Source: Antedon mediterranea
Taxonomy: Eukaryota > Echinodermata > Crinoidea > Comatulida > Antedonidae
Length of the DNA stretch: 64,000 nucleotides
Direction of reading: 5' to 3'
NCBI RefSeq assembly: GCF_964355755.1
Contig: NC_092670.1
Span: 36,195,795 to 36,259,794, forward strand
The first letter of the stretch is position 1; each line of letters starts with the position of its first letter. A program made the position numbers and the translations under genes. Shown here piece by piece: positions 12,687 to 23,244 of the stretch. A model generated the notes under the pieces. The model did not search any database, was not told the DNA's origin, and was given only the letters and a program-made list of their open reading frames with translations.

Positions 12687-12788
12687 CAAATCCCTTTGCT
12701 GTTCATTTCATTTCCATCTGCTAAAGACACAACTTCGAATGCTCTTATGCCAGATAGTTTACTTAATTTGCATCATACAGGTGGAAGT
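12687..12788 (+). pseudogene. Stray copy of RETSAT exon 7 end and intron start
   Basis: Closely matches 10814-10986 minus a stretch: CAAATCCCTTTGCTGTTCAT, then TCTGCTAAAGACACAACTT, then a CATACAGGTGGAAG tail. The splice donor is changed from CCAGGTAGTT to CCAGATAGTT, so it cannot act as the original donor. It sits 300 bp beyond the RETSAT stop, flanked by two related segments (CCATCCACTAGTGTGAAAT and CCGTCCACTAGTTTGAAAA). This is a DNA-level copy including intron sequence, not a retrocopy. Confidence 0.75.
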
Positions 12789-13793
12789 CTGTTTGTCTGT
12801 TTAAATGGCACTCTCATCCGTCCACTAGTTTGAAAATAATATGCAGTGTGAAATAAAACATTCAGAATTAAATGCTTATGTTACCTAATGTATTAAACAA
12901 ACTTGCAGACAAAATATTTAATTGTACTGATATACAAAGCAAAGATTACTTTCTTAGATGAAATGTAATGAAGATAACTAAGATGTTGACGTGTAAATGT
13001 ATATGAAATTTAGAATAAATTATGAAACGGAATACAATTATTTTATGTAGTGTAGTGTTTCTTTACCGCCAACTCCATTCTCAAAAAGAAAGAAAAAAAC
13101 ACCGTTCATTAAAGCAAGGCTACTCCTAGAAAGGAGTATTGGAAAATATATATTTGAAAATCTGTTGATAGTTTATTCAACCATATTTTTTTACATGCAG
13201 TATATAAATTATAATTTAATCTAATAAAACCTATAAAACAAAACGAATAAAAAAAAACCATTAGTTCTTGCTAGTTAGCTAATACTACAGGATTTGCTGT
13301 TAGAAAAGTACCCAAAAAATGTAATTTTAAAAGTTAGGAGGAGGGGTTGGAGTCTAAATCATGATCTTAATTCATATTATATGCCTTTTAGTAATTGTAA
13401 AAGTCTAAATAATAAACAGCAACTTTAAGTCAGTTCCGAGTAAGCCACTCCTTAAAAACACTTGAATTAAAAAAAAAGGAATCTACTTACACGTCATGTG
13501 AGTGTTCAAGAAGAAAAAATAAGTAGATTGTATAAAAATCAGACAAAAGTCTCGACAATCGGGCGTCCTGCCAAATCGGTACTTAAATTGATATTGGAAC
13601 AGTAAGGTTTACCATGGCAGACGAAACTAATTTTGTCCACGTGGCCTGTCATAATGTTGTGAAATTACGATAATTAGTAGCCAGGTATCACATTTTGACC
13701 TTCACTGTCTGATATAGAACAGGTACATTCTCAACAATGAGACCTGGATGATTTTAAGTTTGATTACTGCAGCAAATTGTGCGATTACAGACT

Positions 13794-14120
13794 AAAGCTC
13801 TGTCTACACTATCAAACTTTATGTGTAAAAGTACAAAGGTGAGACAGTAGGCTATTCAAGGAATAAAAAGGCACTATCTACTGTAAGCTGGGCCTGTTCA
13901 GACCTACAGAGTTATGCTTTCATATCATAAACCAGGAGAAAATTAGGACACTGATCTTTCGTTTGTTCAAGGTACAAGATTAGTGAATGACGCTTACAAT
14001 ATGAAAGTCATGCATACAAAAAAAAGATGATAACAAAATGTGATGTGCCCATATATGGACATGATGACTACCATATTTGGCCATATCACTACCACCTTTG
14101 ATAGTGTAGACAGAGCTTTA
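13794..14120. mobile_element. MITE family A, copy A5, with inserted sequence
   Basis: Ends AAAGCTCTGTCTACACTATC and ATAGTGTAGACAGAGCTTTA are intact. The interior from about 13830 to 14010 is not family A sequence and matches a stretch of HROB intron 4 near 16100-16290. Confidence 0.75.
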
Positions 14121-14310
14121 AAGGTCTTGTCAAATAGTGGGTGGGGGTGTTCAGGTAAAAGCTAGTCTATAAAAAAAGGTCTTTTGCAACATTTTATAAT
14201 ATATTTTGCATTAAAAATAACATTTCTACACTCTACTCAAAATTATAAAATTTTTGGTTATATTGTTAAAAAATCAAGGCATGATGAGTTTCTGAATAAA
14301 AAATGTTGTT

Positions 14311-14420
14311 AAGCTCTGTCTACAAATATGGTAGTGATATGCCCAAATATGGTAGTGATATGACATCATCATGTCCATATATGGGCACAGCACATTTTCA
14401 TAGTGTGTAGACAGAGCTTG
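14311..14420. mobile_element. MITE family A, copy A6
   Basis: Short copy with AAGCTCTGTCTAC at left and GTGTAGACAGAGCTT at right, just beyond the HROB stop codon and probably within its 3' UTR. Confidence 0.75.
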
Positions 14421-14436
14421 AGTGTTTACAAACGTG

Positions 14437-17400
14437 TTAAAAATCTTCAAATAACTCATGCTCAATCCCTTTTAAAAGTTCATCAATGTTTTCCCCCAAA
14501 TCAGCGTTTGTCTCGGAATTAATTCCATGATTCCCGACGGAAGTTGAACTTTCCAAACATACTCTCTTGGGCGACTTATCCGCCCCCACACTCCCCCTCT
14601 TGACGTTATCGTCTACGGTAATATTACCTGTTTTTGGAGCATGCTCAGTTGTAGTCAGTGAGTCACGTTTACTTTGTTCTTGGCTTCTCATCAAATGTTG
14701 TGTTTTTGTAGGCCTCCCAACAAAAGTGTTTTTGTGTTTTGTAAATTGAGTTTTCCTTGTAGTATTTGACTGAACTAAATTTGACCTCTTATGACCCAGT
14801 TGTATAATGAATTCTTTCAATCGGGGACTGTATGTAGATGGTTCGGATAGGTTTTCATTCAACACTGCCCGGCGTTGATTCTGACCTTTAACCTCAGCAG
14901 GGAATAAATGAACTAAGTTGCTAGGTGTGATGTTCAGATAATGATTTCGAAGGGACGGACTCAATACGCCAACCTGTAAAAAATACAATTAGTTGCATTG
15001 TAAAAGAAAATTGTGGCAGGTATTAAATGTTCTTTGTTAACATAGTGCACATTTAAGCTTAGTTACTTACTCAGAAAAATTGGTTTCATGGGCCAATTAT
15101 TTCTAAATTTGGTCGGTATTTACTATACTTATTTCAACTTTATTGACATAAAAAACAAATACTTCAACTTTATCAACTCACCTGAGTAAATAATTAAAAC
15201 CGATTTTCCTCTAGATAAATTAATTTGGGCGAATCAAAATCATTCACTAATGCGCATGAATTAATATTATCCAATCCTTTTTGTGACGCAATGCGCAACC
15301 AATCATACATAAGTCAGGAATGTTTGTTTCACGTAAATATATTCGCTAATGGAAAAGAGACTTAAAAGCTACAACAATATGCCTTTTTCACGAAACAGAA
15401 GACATCTTCGATCAATGACAAACAAGGATGTGCAGAGAAGCGTAACCAACAGAAATAACAGCATTTTCAGGGAATTTTTAGGACACCATGTTAAAAATTG
15501 TAACTCTTGAAAGAAGTATCGTATGAGAAAAAAAAATACTGTACAATGTTTTTAAAAGATTGGCCACAGTTAGGTAGGCTAATCTTTTAAGAAGATTTTA
15601 CAGTACAAATTTTGTCCATATGACTGTCTGTTAAGGAGTTACAAATCCTCCAAAAATATGCTCGCTGCGCTCTGTTATTTCTGTAGGTTCTGCTTCCCTG
15701 CACAGCATTGTTTGTCATCCATCGAAGATGTCTTCAGTTTCGTGAAAAAGGTGTATAGCTGTGCCTCACCTGTCTTAGAATCAGAACACATCCTGGTTTT
15801 AACTCGTCCTTCAGATCTTCCATCAGCTTCCGATGGATGGTTCCCTGTATCTCTCCGGTTGGATCCTTCAGGATACTGCTGGCATCAGTTCCATTGAATT
15901 GAATTGTCTTTAATAAGACACAGAGATGCGCTACTTTGTTTTGCTGAAGCTGTTTCAACGAAGCCTGAAAAAAATTATTATTTTGTAACTCGTATAAATT
16001 CCAACTTTATCATCAGACAGAATTTCACGCTAAGCTCATGCATAAATTAATCATGAGCACCGTCCTGCGGCTTCCTGTCCTGTTTTGTAAAGTCTCTAAT
16101 GTCAAAGGCTATACAGCAGGCTATTCAAGGAATAAAAAGGCACTATCTAACCTATCTGTTCAGAGTTATGCTTTTATATTGCACACCAGGAAAAGGTTAG
16201 TGGAAGCCACCTCTTACGACACTGATGTGTCATTCTTTACGACAACTCAAGGTACAAGATTAATGAATGACGCTTACGATACGAATATCAAGCATCAACG
16301 ATTTTGACCTCCAACCAAACCAATTTACTCCTGCATACCAGATATTCGCCAAAATCAGTGACGCTTCAGTTTCTAACGAAGGCGATAGTTAAGAGAGTCT
16401 GAACACTTTGCTTTTACGACGCAAATTATAATATGACATTGCTTGCGATATGAAAGCATAATTCCAGAACATATTCTTTGCTAAGGAAGCACAGGTTGTT
16501 AAATGTCAATTTAAAACACTTTTATTTCGATTTAGATATGCGCTGATGAACAAAGCATATTGAACATGGAGCCATGGGGCAACAGTTAGTGCATGTTTGT
16601 ATATATCGGAATAAGTATCGCAAAAGTCCAATAAAAGACATTTATTTTGCAGTGCAGTACCTTTCGCAATACCAGCGCTATGTTGTTTCTTGTCAGAATT
16701 GATGTAGGATCCTCAACATCTATGTCCAAAACATGCAGCATAGTTGTCCATGTACCGCTTGTGAAATCATCAACAATAGGTGTGAATTGTGAACTTGGTA
16801 TGTCCTACAATAAATGAATTTAATATAAATATGATGTATCTACACTATTAAATTACATATTATGTATCCGTCTACTGTGGTTACATTTCACACATGTATG
16901 GAAATGCTCATTTAGCATAGTCTTCATTCAAAAGTGACATCCCAGTTTATTCAGCTGAGTTAATCCTAGGGGTTTTAGGAGAGTTACCCTGGTGTTCTGG
17001 TCTACCTCAGTCCCGGTCATTGTAAGTCGTTTGATGCCAGCTGTACAACACAAAGGCACTTTAAGCTCTGTCAAGCTAGTTTGACAAAAAAAGTGGGATG
17101 TTCCTAAATATGGTAGTGATATGCCCAAATATGGTAGTGATATGCCCAAATATGGTAGTGACATGACTTCATCGTGTCTATATATGGGCACATCACATTT
17201 TTTTGTGACATAATGTTTGATAGACAGAGCATAAGCCCAGTAGGCTGTGAGTCACAGGTTGTTCTCCAGTACATTCCTATTAACTCTGCTTTCTTGATCA
17301 CAGTATGGGAATGTTAAACCTACCATCTTTTCTTCTTCATTTTCATCAGTTTCGGAAAGGACAACATCAAATTTGTTTTCATCATTGCTCTAAAAATTAC

Positions 17401-19232
17401 CACAGAAACAAAGTTAAATATCTCAAGATGTGTGTCTAATTATCAGATTAAAAAATTAAGCACCAAACAAAACTTGATTTCCCAATAATACGAGAATAAT
17501 TCAGAGTACGAATAAAACTTAATTGATGCAAAGCTATTCATTTTCTTCTTAAGCTCTGTCTGCACTATTAAACAAGTTTGACAAAAATATATGATGTGCC
17601 CAAATATGGTAGTGATATGACATCATTGTGTCTCTATATGGGCACATCACATTTTTTGTCACATAAAGTTTGATGGTGTAGAGAGAGCTTAAGGTTCCAT
17701 GCAGTGGTCTAGAGGTATGGATGATAGGTGATCTGAAAGTCAATGGTTAAGTACCACCCACACCCATACATTCAGTACAATTACCTCAGATCAGGGCAGA
17801 ACATATGACTTACTTAGACATACTGTATTTTACTTACTGAAATTAGTTTTGGTAGGATACCAGCTGGCCCTGGAAACTTCCTCAGCCTTGTTTTTTCAAC
17901 CTTTCTCACTGAAGTAGGTGTTCTGCACAGCTCTGCAACTCTAGGTGTGAAATGTGGTGTCTGTGGTGCCGAAAAAAGTGGATCGGGTGTTCTGGCAATC
18001 CTACTTGTTCCAGCTCCCTGAAAGACTCTTGGTGAGGTGTGCCTATTGCAAGGAGTTCTGGGTCTTGGAGTGTATGGTGAATGCTGCTGAAAGTTTGCCC
18101 TTTGCTTATTAGCTACAGACATACTAGACTCTGTGTGATGATGATAAGAGTTAGTCTTGTACTGGTGGTTTAGCATGGTGTTTGATTTACAAGTATCAGC
18201 TTGTCCGTGGGTCAATTTTGATGACATAGCAGAGTAGGATAGATTATTGTTGTAGTTATTTCTCATCTGCAAATCCTTGACAGCAATATCTTTTACACCA
18301 GACTGGTTGATATTATTAGTTAATGGTTGAAAATTCCTACCATTAATTTCCTTATTGCAGTTATTATTCATTTGAATAGAAGTTCTTAAACTTGATGCCT
18401 TTCCATTCGGTTGATTGATTATTGTTTTTGACTGATCTGTTTTGATATTCAGACCTGATCTATTACCATGACTACCCATGTTCTTTTGTAGAATCTGCAA
18501 AGCTGACCTTTGACATGGTTGTTGTCTAGTATTATTGTCATTGCTAAGTGTTTTATCTATATCATTATTGGGTTTGTTCCAACTAAAACGTTGAGATTTA
18601 GGTGCCTGCAGCTGCTGTGATGGTGATGCTAACATGTTGGAATAACATGCCTGCTTGTTGGGTGTTTTCTGCTGGTTGGTTTCAAGTAAATTATCTTTTG
18701 GGGCCAGGATACCTTTAGCAGGAAGTGTTGGTTGCCTTGCTGTAGAATCAGTCAAGTCTTTCAGGGTGGTAGAACCCGATGTTGTCCTGTTGCATGTTGT
18801 TAGGCTATCAGACGTGGTGCTGCATGCTGTCCTAGCAGTAGTAGTTGTGGCATTATATTTTGGCCTACCATCAGAAGTCGGCGGAGAACTTTGTTTAAAT
18901 TTAAAATTGAATTTGCTAACAGCACCCAATGGTTGGTGACCAGAGGTTCGTTTTGGGGCGAGTTGAGAACTACATAATGGTGTTTTGTTGATGATATTTG
19001 TTTGCTTAAATTTGGATGACGAATTCACTAGAAATGTTTCTTCATCTAGATTTAGAAAGTCCTGAGTGAGAAAATAATGTCCAGAAATATAATCAATACA
19101 ATCAATACACAATTTTTGAAAAAAAATTAAATAATTAATAAAACACAAATGCAAAAATGTTTTTAAGAGCAACTGTCTTACCTCATCCTCGAAGCTGAGG
19201 TCCGCAGGATCAACTTCACTGATTTGAAACAT
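14437..19232 (-). CDS. HROB: Homologous recombination OB-fold protein
   Basis: Six exons, all joined in phase 0: 19232-19182, 19061-17838, 17389-17324, 16804-16661, 15964-15770 and 14973-14437. They total 2217 nt, giving 738 aa (human about 650). The N-terminus is acidic (SEVDPADLSFEDE), then DFLNLDEETFLV. A long Ser/Thr/Asn-rich disordered region fills exon 2 and ends in the family signature RKFPGPAGILPKL. Exons 4 and 5 carry the OB-fold region (TPIVDDFTSGTWTTML through GCVLILRQ), and exon 6 opens with VGVLSPSLRNHYLNITPSNL and ends in an acidic tail. HROB recruits the MCM8-MCM9 helicase in homologous recombination. Intron 1 is 120 nt and open in frame, so an intron-retained isoform is possible. 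COMMD3 diverges from it upstream. Confidence 0.92.
15387..15750. repeat. Long imperfect inverted repeat abutting HROB exon 5 donor
   Basis: Arms 15387-15564 and 15577-15750 pair through CCTTTTTCACGAAAC, GAAGACATCTTCGAT, ATGACAAACAA, ACAGAAATAACAG and AAAAGATT(G/A)GCC, with a 12-nt loop. The right arm ends about 20 bp from the HROB exon 5 donor, so the intron begins with a large potential hairpin. Probably a fold-back element. Confidence 0.8.
16100..16480. repeat. Segment of HROB intron 4 shared with 13830-14010
   Basis: GGCTATTCAAGGAATAAAAA, then AGAGTTATGCTTT, then CAAGGTACAAGATTA and TGAATGACGCTTAC recur in order at both loci. Part of it recurs inverted near 16435-16475 (ATATGAAAGCATAAT), so it is likely an old fold-back element. 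Confidence 0.65.
17063..17232. mobile_element. MITE family A, copy A7 (HROB intron 3)
   Basis: Left end TTAAGCTCTGTCAAGCTAG is shortened; right end is GTTTGATAGACAGAGC. It contains three tandem AAATATGGTAGTGA blocks, more than most copies. Confidence 0.8.
17551..17691. mobile_element. MITE family A, copy A8 (HROB intron 2)
   Basis: AAGCTCTGTCTGCACTATTA at left and GGTGTAGAGAGAGCTTAA at right, between TTA and TAA flanks. Confidence 0.8.
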
Positions 19233-19960
19233 CTCAAGTCAGACTGCGTACAGAGTTTTAGTTTTTTATGAGCGGCATCAACTTTTAGTTAGGTTTAACT
19301 TGCTACTGTAGATTATTCTGTAAAATAACTCTTTCTCATTCTTTAAAATAGTACTTACAAATAAATATGAAAACGTCAACGACTTTTTTATATTTCAATT
19401 ATTGCTTTTTAATTTTTTAATCACAATTGAGTGAGGTACGCCTGGACGAGCTGTGCCGATTTGGTTTTCATCACATTACTCTAGGACTAGCCTACCTAGT
19501 AGGCACGACTACGACGTGTTTATAAATAAGTAGTATAGGCTAGTATAGTAGTTAGTACACTGATAAAAGGCCTAGGCCTAGCTAGTAGGCCTAGCTAGCT
19601 AGCTAGGCCTACCTACCATCATACATAGAGATATTATAGTTCACTATAATATCTCTGGGCCTACTCATAATTTTGAATTTTCATTTAAAAATAACACACA
19701 CACAAGCGCATAAGTCTGGGCTAGCCTGACTTAACATTTTACCTAATTACTTACACACTTAAATGACAAACAATTAGAAAAAAATAAGCATCAGTTTTCC
19801 TCTGCTCGTTCGATCCTCCGTTCCTTGCACATTTTTCTCTATTTTGAACAGAGCGCGCTCTCTATCTCGACGAGCATCATGGTTGACATTGAACTTTGAC
19901 CTAACATTATAGAGGGCGAGGAGAGGGTGGTGGTGTCAAAATTCACTTACGAAAAAAAAA
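19233..19960. promoter_or_regulatory. Shared divergent spacer of HROB and COMMD3
   Basis: The two start codons are 728 bp apart and face away, as in a bidirectional promoter. It holds AGGCCT-rich runs (19565-19620), a perfect palindrome at 19627-19656 and a GAGCGCGCTC palindrome near 19852. No TATA box was recognised. Regulation is inferred from geometry only. Confidence 0.5.
19627..19656. repeat. Perfect 14-bp-arm palindrome in the HROB/COMMD3 spacer
   Basis: Arm AGAGATATTATAGT pairs exactly with ACTATAATATCTCT across a 2-nt centre. It may form a cruciform or be the remnant of a small fold-back element. Confidence 0.85.
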
Positions 19961-22413
19961 ATGGAATTGAGTGCAGAACTTTCACAAAGTTTACAGATTT
20001 GTGGGGATTCAGTTCATATTAGGGATGAATTTTTCAAACCTTTAATAAATAATATTGTTGAAGATGTATTAGGCAATAAGTCAGGTACATAAAAACATAT
20101 TAATCTTGAAAATACGTCGGCTAGGCCTAGGCCTAGCTAGCTAGCCTATACTAGGCCTACCGAAGTCCTAGATTAGCGGGTGTGTTACGTGTATGATACA
20201 GTACAGACACAGTGAACCCGCGGAGCTAACACTAACAGCAGAGGGTCCGTGGCTTAGTTAGATAGCCTACGTTAACCTAATTGTCATTAATGGTTCTTTT
20301 GCTATTTTTTACTCGTCGTAATTTATTATTTACTATTTAAATTATTCAATAAAAATGTTCCTTTTCAATACTGATGAATGACTAATTATAATGTTGTGTT
20401 TTTTTAAATTAATAAAATAACAAAGCTCTAGGTAGGCCCTATATTATACATTATAGGCCTACTAGGCCTAGATTTAATATACGTCATGATTTATGAAAAA
20501 CAATAATTGTTCATATATATCAAAGACAGAGGCAGCCGTACACATAATTTTTTTTCTCCACATTTTTTCATTGACATTAGGTGATGTTGTAAAAGGCATT
20601 GAACCAGCTATATACAAACAGTCTTATGGGTCTCTAGCTACATTCTTCCTGGAGGCTGCAAAATATGATGCTACTTCTTCCAATATCAGGTATGGTAATG
20701 TTGCATATCAATCAATTGCAATCATAATAATTAATACTGACTGGTCGAGAGATCAGACACCATAATACATACATTTGCAAAGTATAGCATGAGTGTTTAT
20801 TTATCGGAGCTTCTGTCACGAATTAGAGTCTATATGGAGTAAATTTTTTTTTTCATTTGAGTTTTACAAAAACTACTAGGCCTATGTCAGACGGAATTGT
20901 ACCTCAATTTAACAATGGATATTATTATGTTTAAATTACCTACACTACAGAAAGGCGAGGGTGCTCTTATAAAGTAAACTTTTATCTTACTTTCATTTCA
21001 GTTCTTTGTTAGAAGACTGTAAATTTTCTGCCGATAGAACAGAGATGGTTAACACATTATTCAAAGAGAAAAAGCCAGCATTGCGAGCTATGCTATCCAG
21101 AATAGGAACATCACACCCACACGTTGTTGATGTAGACTGGCGGCTAGATTACTACATGAAGGTATATGTGGCTCATCATTTTCCACTATTGTGTGTAGCT
21201 GTAGCTAATGCCTTACCTCAACAGGTCTACAGACCATAGATCTACCAGCTGAGTTAACAAGACTCTAATTAAATACTCATCTCATAAAATATAAAGTAAA
21301 ATGTATATTTTGTATGTTGTATTATGTCCAACAGAGTGATGGTTATGATGCTAGTCCTGTCATGTCAGGATTTGTTCGAATGTCGATTTACAACTCCACT
21401 CCCAAAGACTTGTAATAAGACTTTGTTTATGTAGAGCATCTTGTGTATATGTTTGTCTTGTGAACAGGATTGCCACCTTTAAGAAGGATAGTGAATGAAT
21501 TCGCTAATGGTTATCCTTGGCAATTTGAATAAATACATTTTTGTTTAAAGTTTATGGAATTTATCTTTTATGATTTTTCCCCTCAGAATAACTATCTAGA
21601 TAAAGTAAATAAACCAACTTACTTAATAACATTAAAGACAGAAGAGAATGGAAGTAACGAAATAAAAGATGTCCAATTTGGCTGCACATTAGAACAATTA
21701 CAGGTTAGTAGCATAAACAGTGTATGTTTGTGTGTGAACAGGTAAAAGGACCATTGCATTTACTGGTCTGCTTGTAAAACTAGACTAAAGCTCTGTCCAC
21801 ACTATCATGTGAAAAAAAATGTGATGTGCCCATATATGGACAGTAGTGACGATGTCATATCACTACCATATTTAATCATATCACTACCATATTTAATCAT
21901 GTCACTACCATATTTGGGCATGTCACAACCATATTTGGGCATGTCACAATTTTTTTGTCAAACTAGTTTGATAGTGTAGACAGAGCTTTAGAGCTGTTGA
22001 CCTTACTGTATGTACAATAACTATTTCAAATTTAGTTTAAATTGTCTAATAATATGGTTTAAATTGTCTAATAATATGTAAATGAATAAAAAAAAAATTA
22101 CTAACAGTTATACATAAGAAACCTTCCTAAAATAGTAGGGGATTTCCCTGATGTATATATTTGTGCCTTGTTGTACTGTTCAAACAAATAGAAACTTATT
22201 TACACAAAGTTGCTATTGACCAAATATGTTATGTAAATATGAAAATGAATATATAATTTCCACAAACGTTTCTGTATATTTTTAGCGAGTTTGTTGCTAT
22301 CCTGAAATTTTGTTTCACTTGAATTAATAAATTATACTTTTCTTGCTTTATAGGATCTTGTCGGCAAATTAAAAGACGCCACCAAGAGTCTAGAGAAAGC
22401 AACGCACACATGA
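19961..22413 (+). CDS. COMMD3: COMM domain-containing protein 3
   Basis: Five exons: 19961-20084, 20581-20689, 21002-21161, 21587-21703 and 22354-22413, totalling 570 nt and giving 189 aa (human 195). It starts MELSAELSQSLQ. The helical N-terminal domain includes SYGSLATFFLEAAKYDA and SSLLEDCKFSADRTEM. The C-terminal COMM domain runs from PHVVDVDWRLDYYMK through NKPTYLITLKTE and DVQFGCTLEQLQ to DLVGKLKDATKSLEKAT, the conserved family ending. COMMD3 is part of the Commander complex, which works with CCC and retriever in endosomal recycling and binds cullin/NF-kB regulators. Every boundary is a GT-AG site in the right phase. Confidence 0.96.
21786..21990. mobile_element. MITE family A, copy A9 (COMMD3 intron 4), longest regular copy
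   Basis: Complete ends (AAAGCTCTGTCCACACTATC and GATAGTGTAGACAGAGCTTT) with at least four tandem CACTACCATATTT-type internal blocks. Confidence 0.88.
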
Positions 22414-22546
22414 GGATTCAAGACTTACCGTAATCTTTCCATAATTATGTATATTGATATTAATACATTTTCTATAGATATTATCATAAACTGTATATTA
22501 TAAACAAATAATTATTTTATAACAAATCGCTGTAGAAAAGATCTCT

Positions 22547-22677
22547 AAATCTCTGTCTACACTATCAAAAAATGTGTGATGTGCCCATATATGGTAGTGA
22601 TATGACATCATGATGTCCATTGTATGCGCACATCACATTGTTTTTGTCATAAAGTTTGATAGTGTGGACAGGCTTAA
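22547..22677. mobile_element. MITE family A, copy A10
   Basis: AAATCTCTGTCTACACTATC at left and GATAGTGTGGACAGGCTTAA at right, 134 bp beyond the COMMD3 stop and possibly within its 3' UTR. Confidence 0.8.
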
Positions 22678-22983
22678 GGTGAGAATGCAAGAAAACAGTA
22701 AACATACAATTATAGATTCTATTTCATAATTTAATAACAAAGATATTACTTTAAAAACAATTATATTCAATATAGTTTATACACACGTCAATATATCTGT
22801 AACTGAAGACCAAATTAATTAAATTTTAATTAAAAATAAACATGATGTTTAAATTTCATAAGTACTGATGTAAAATTGCTTTCAAATCGTCTACATTGTT
22901 TTAGTTTCACGTCATTGCATTCCATAATGAATCCAATACCCATTCCGATTGGTTGTCTCAGAGTACTCGCAAATATGTAAATG

Positions 22984-23046
22984 CAAATAATTTGACCAAT
23001 CACATGTTCGGATTATTCGTCTCTTGTGATTGGTCAAATAATTTTA
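22984..23046. repeat. CCAAT hairpin resembling the core of MITE family B
   Basis: AATTTGACCAATCACA and TGTGATTGGTCAAAT form near-perfect arms around a 20-odd-nt loop. The arms and a GGATTATTCG centre resemble the family B core, but family B termini are missing. Confidence 0.55.
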
Positions 23047-23244
23047 ATTGCGTAATTTAATAATTAAAAAATGTTGATTTGCGACACTACCTACTGTACG
23101 ACCTACGCAGTGTCATTTGTAGGTAGAAACGAAAAAACTGTCGAGAATAAAATAGGAAGAGGAAGCGTGCCCAAACTATCTGCACATGCGCACAATGAAT
23201 AACTTCTAGGTCGGTCGTCGCAAATTCTCTATGTTGTATAATTT

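Larger units (their letters stand above)
12388..14436. other. Convergent spacer between RETSAT and HROB
   Basis: About 2 kb between two 3' ends. It holds the RETSAT poly(A) signal, a stray copy of RETSAT exon 7 sequence and two family A MITEs, one with nested sequence. The rest is AT-rich with no recognised gene. Confidence 0.6.
22414..23244. other. Convergent spacer between COMMD3 and the triple-Ubl gene
   Basis: It holds MITE A10 and a CCAAT-containing hairpin; otherwise AT-rich with no recognised gene. Both flanking genes end here. Confidence 0.5.

Noticed and set aside
6724-17743. Recurrent minus-strand peptides such as [20 protein letters not shown]
   Set aside because: Translations of family A MITEs, not genes.
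18655-18939. 94-aa plus-strand ORF
   Set aside because: Shadow of the Ser/Thr-rich HROB exon 2 on the other strand.
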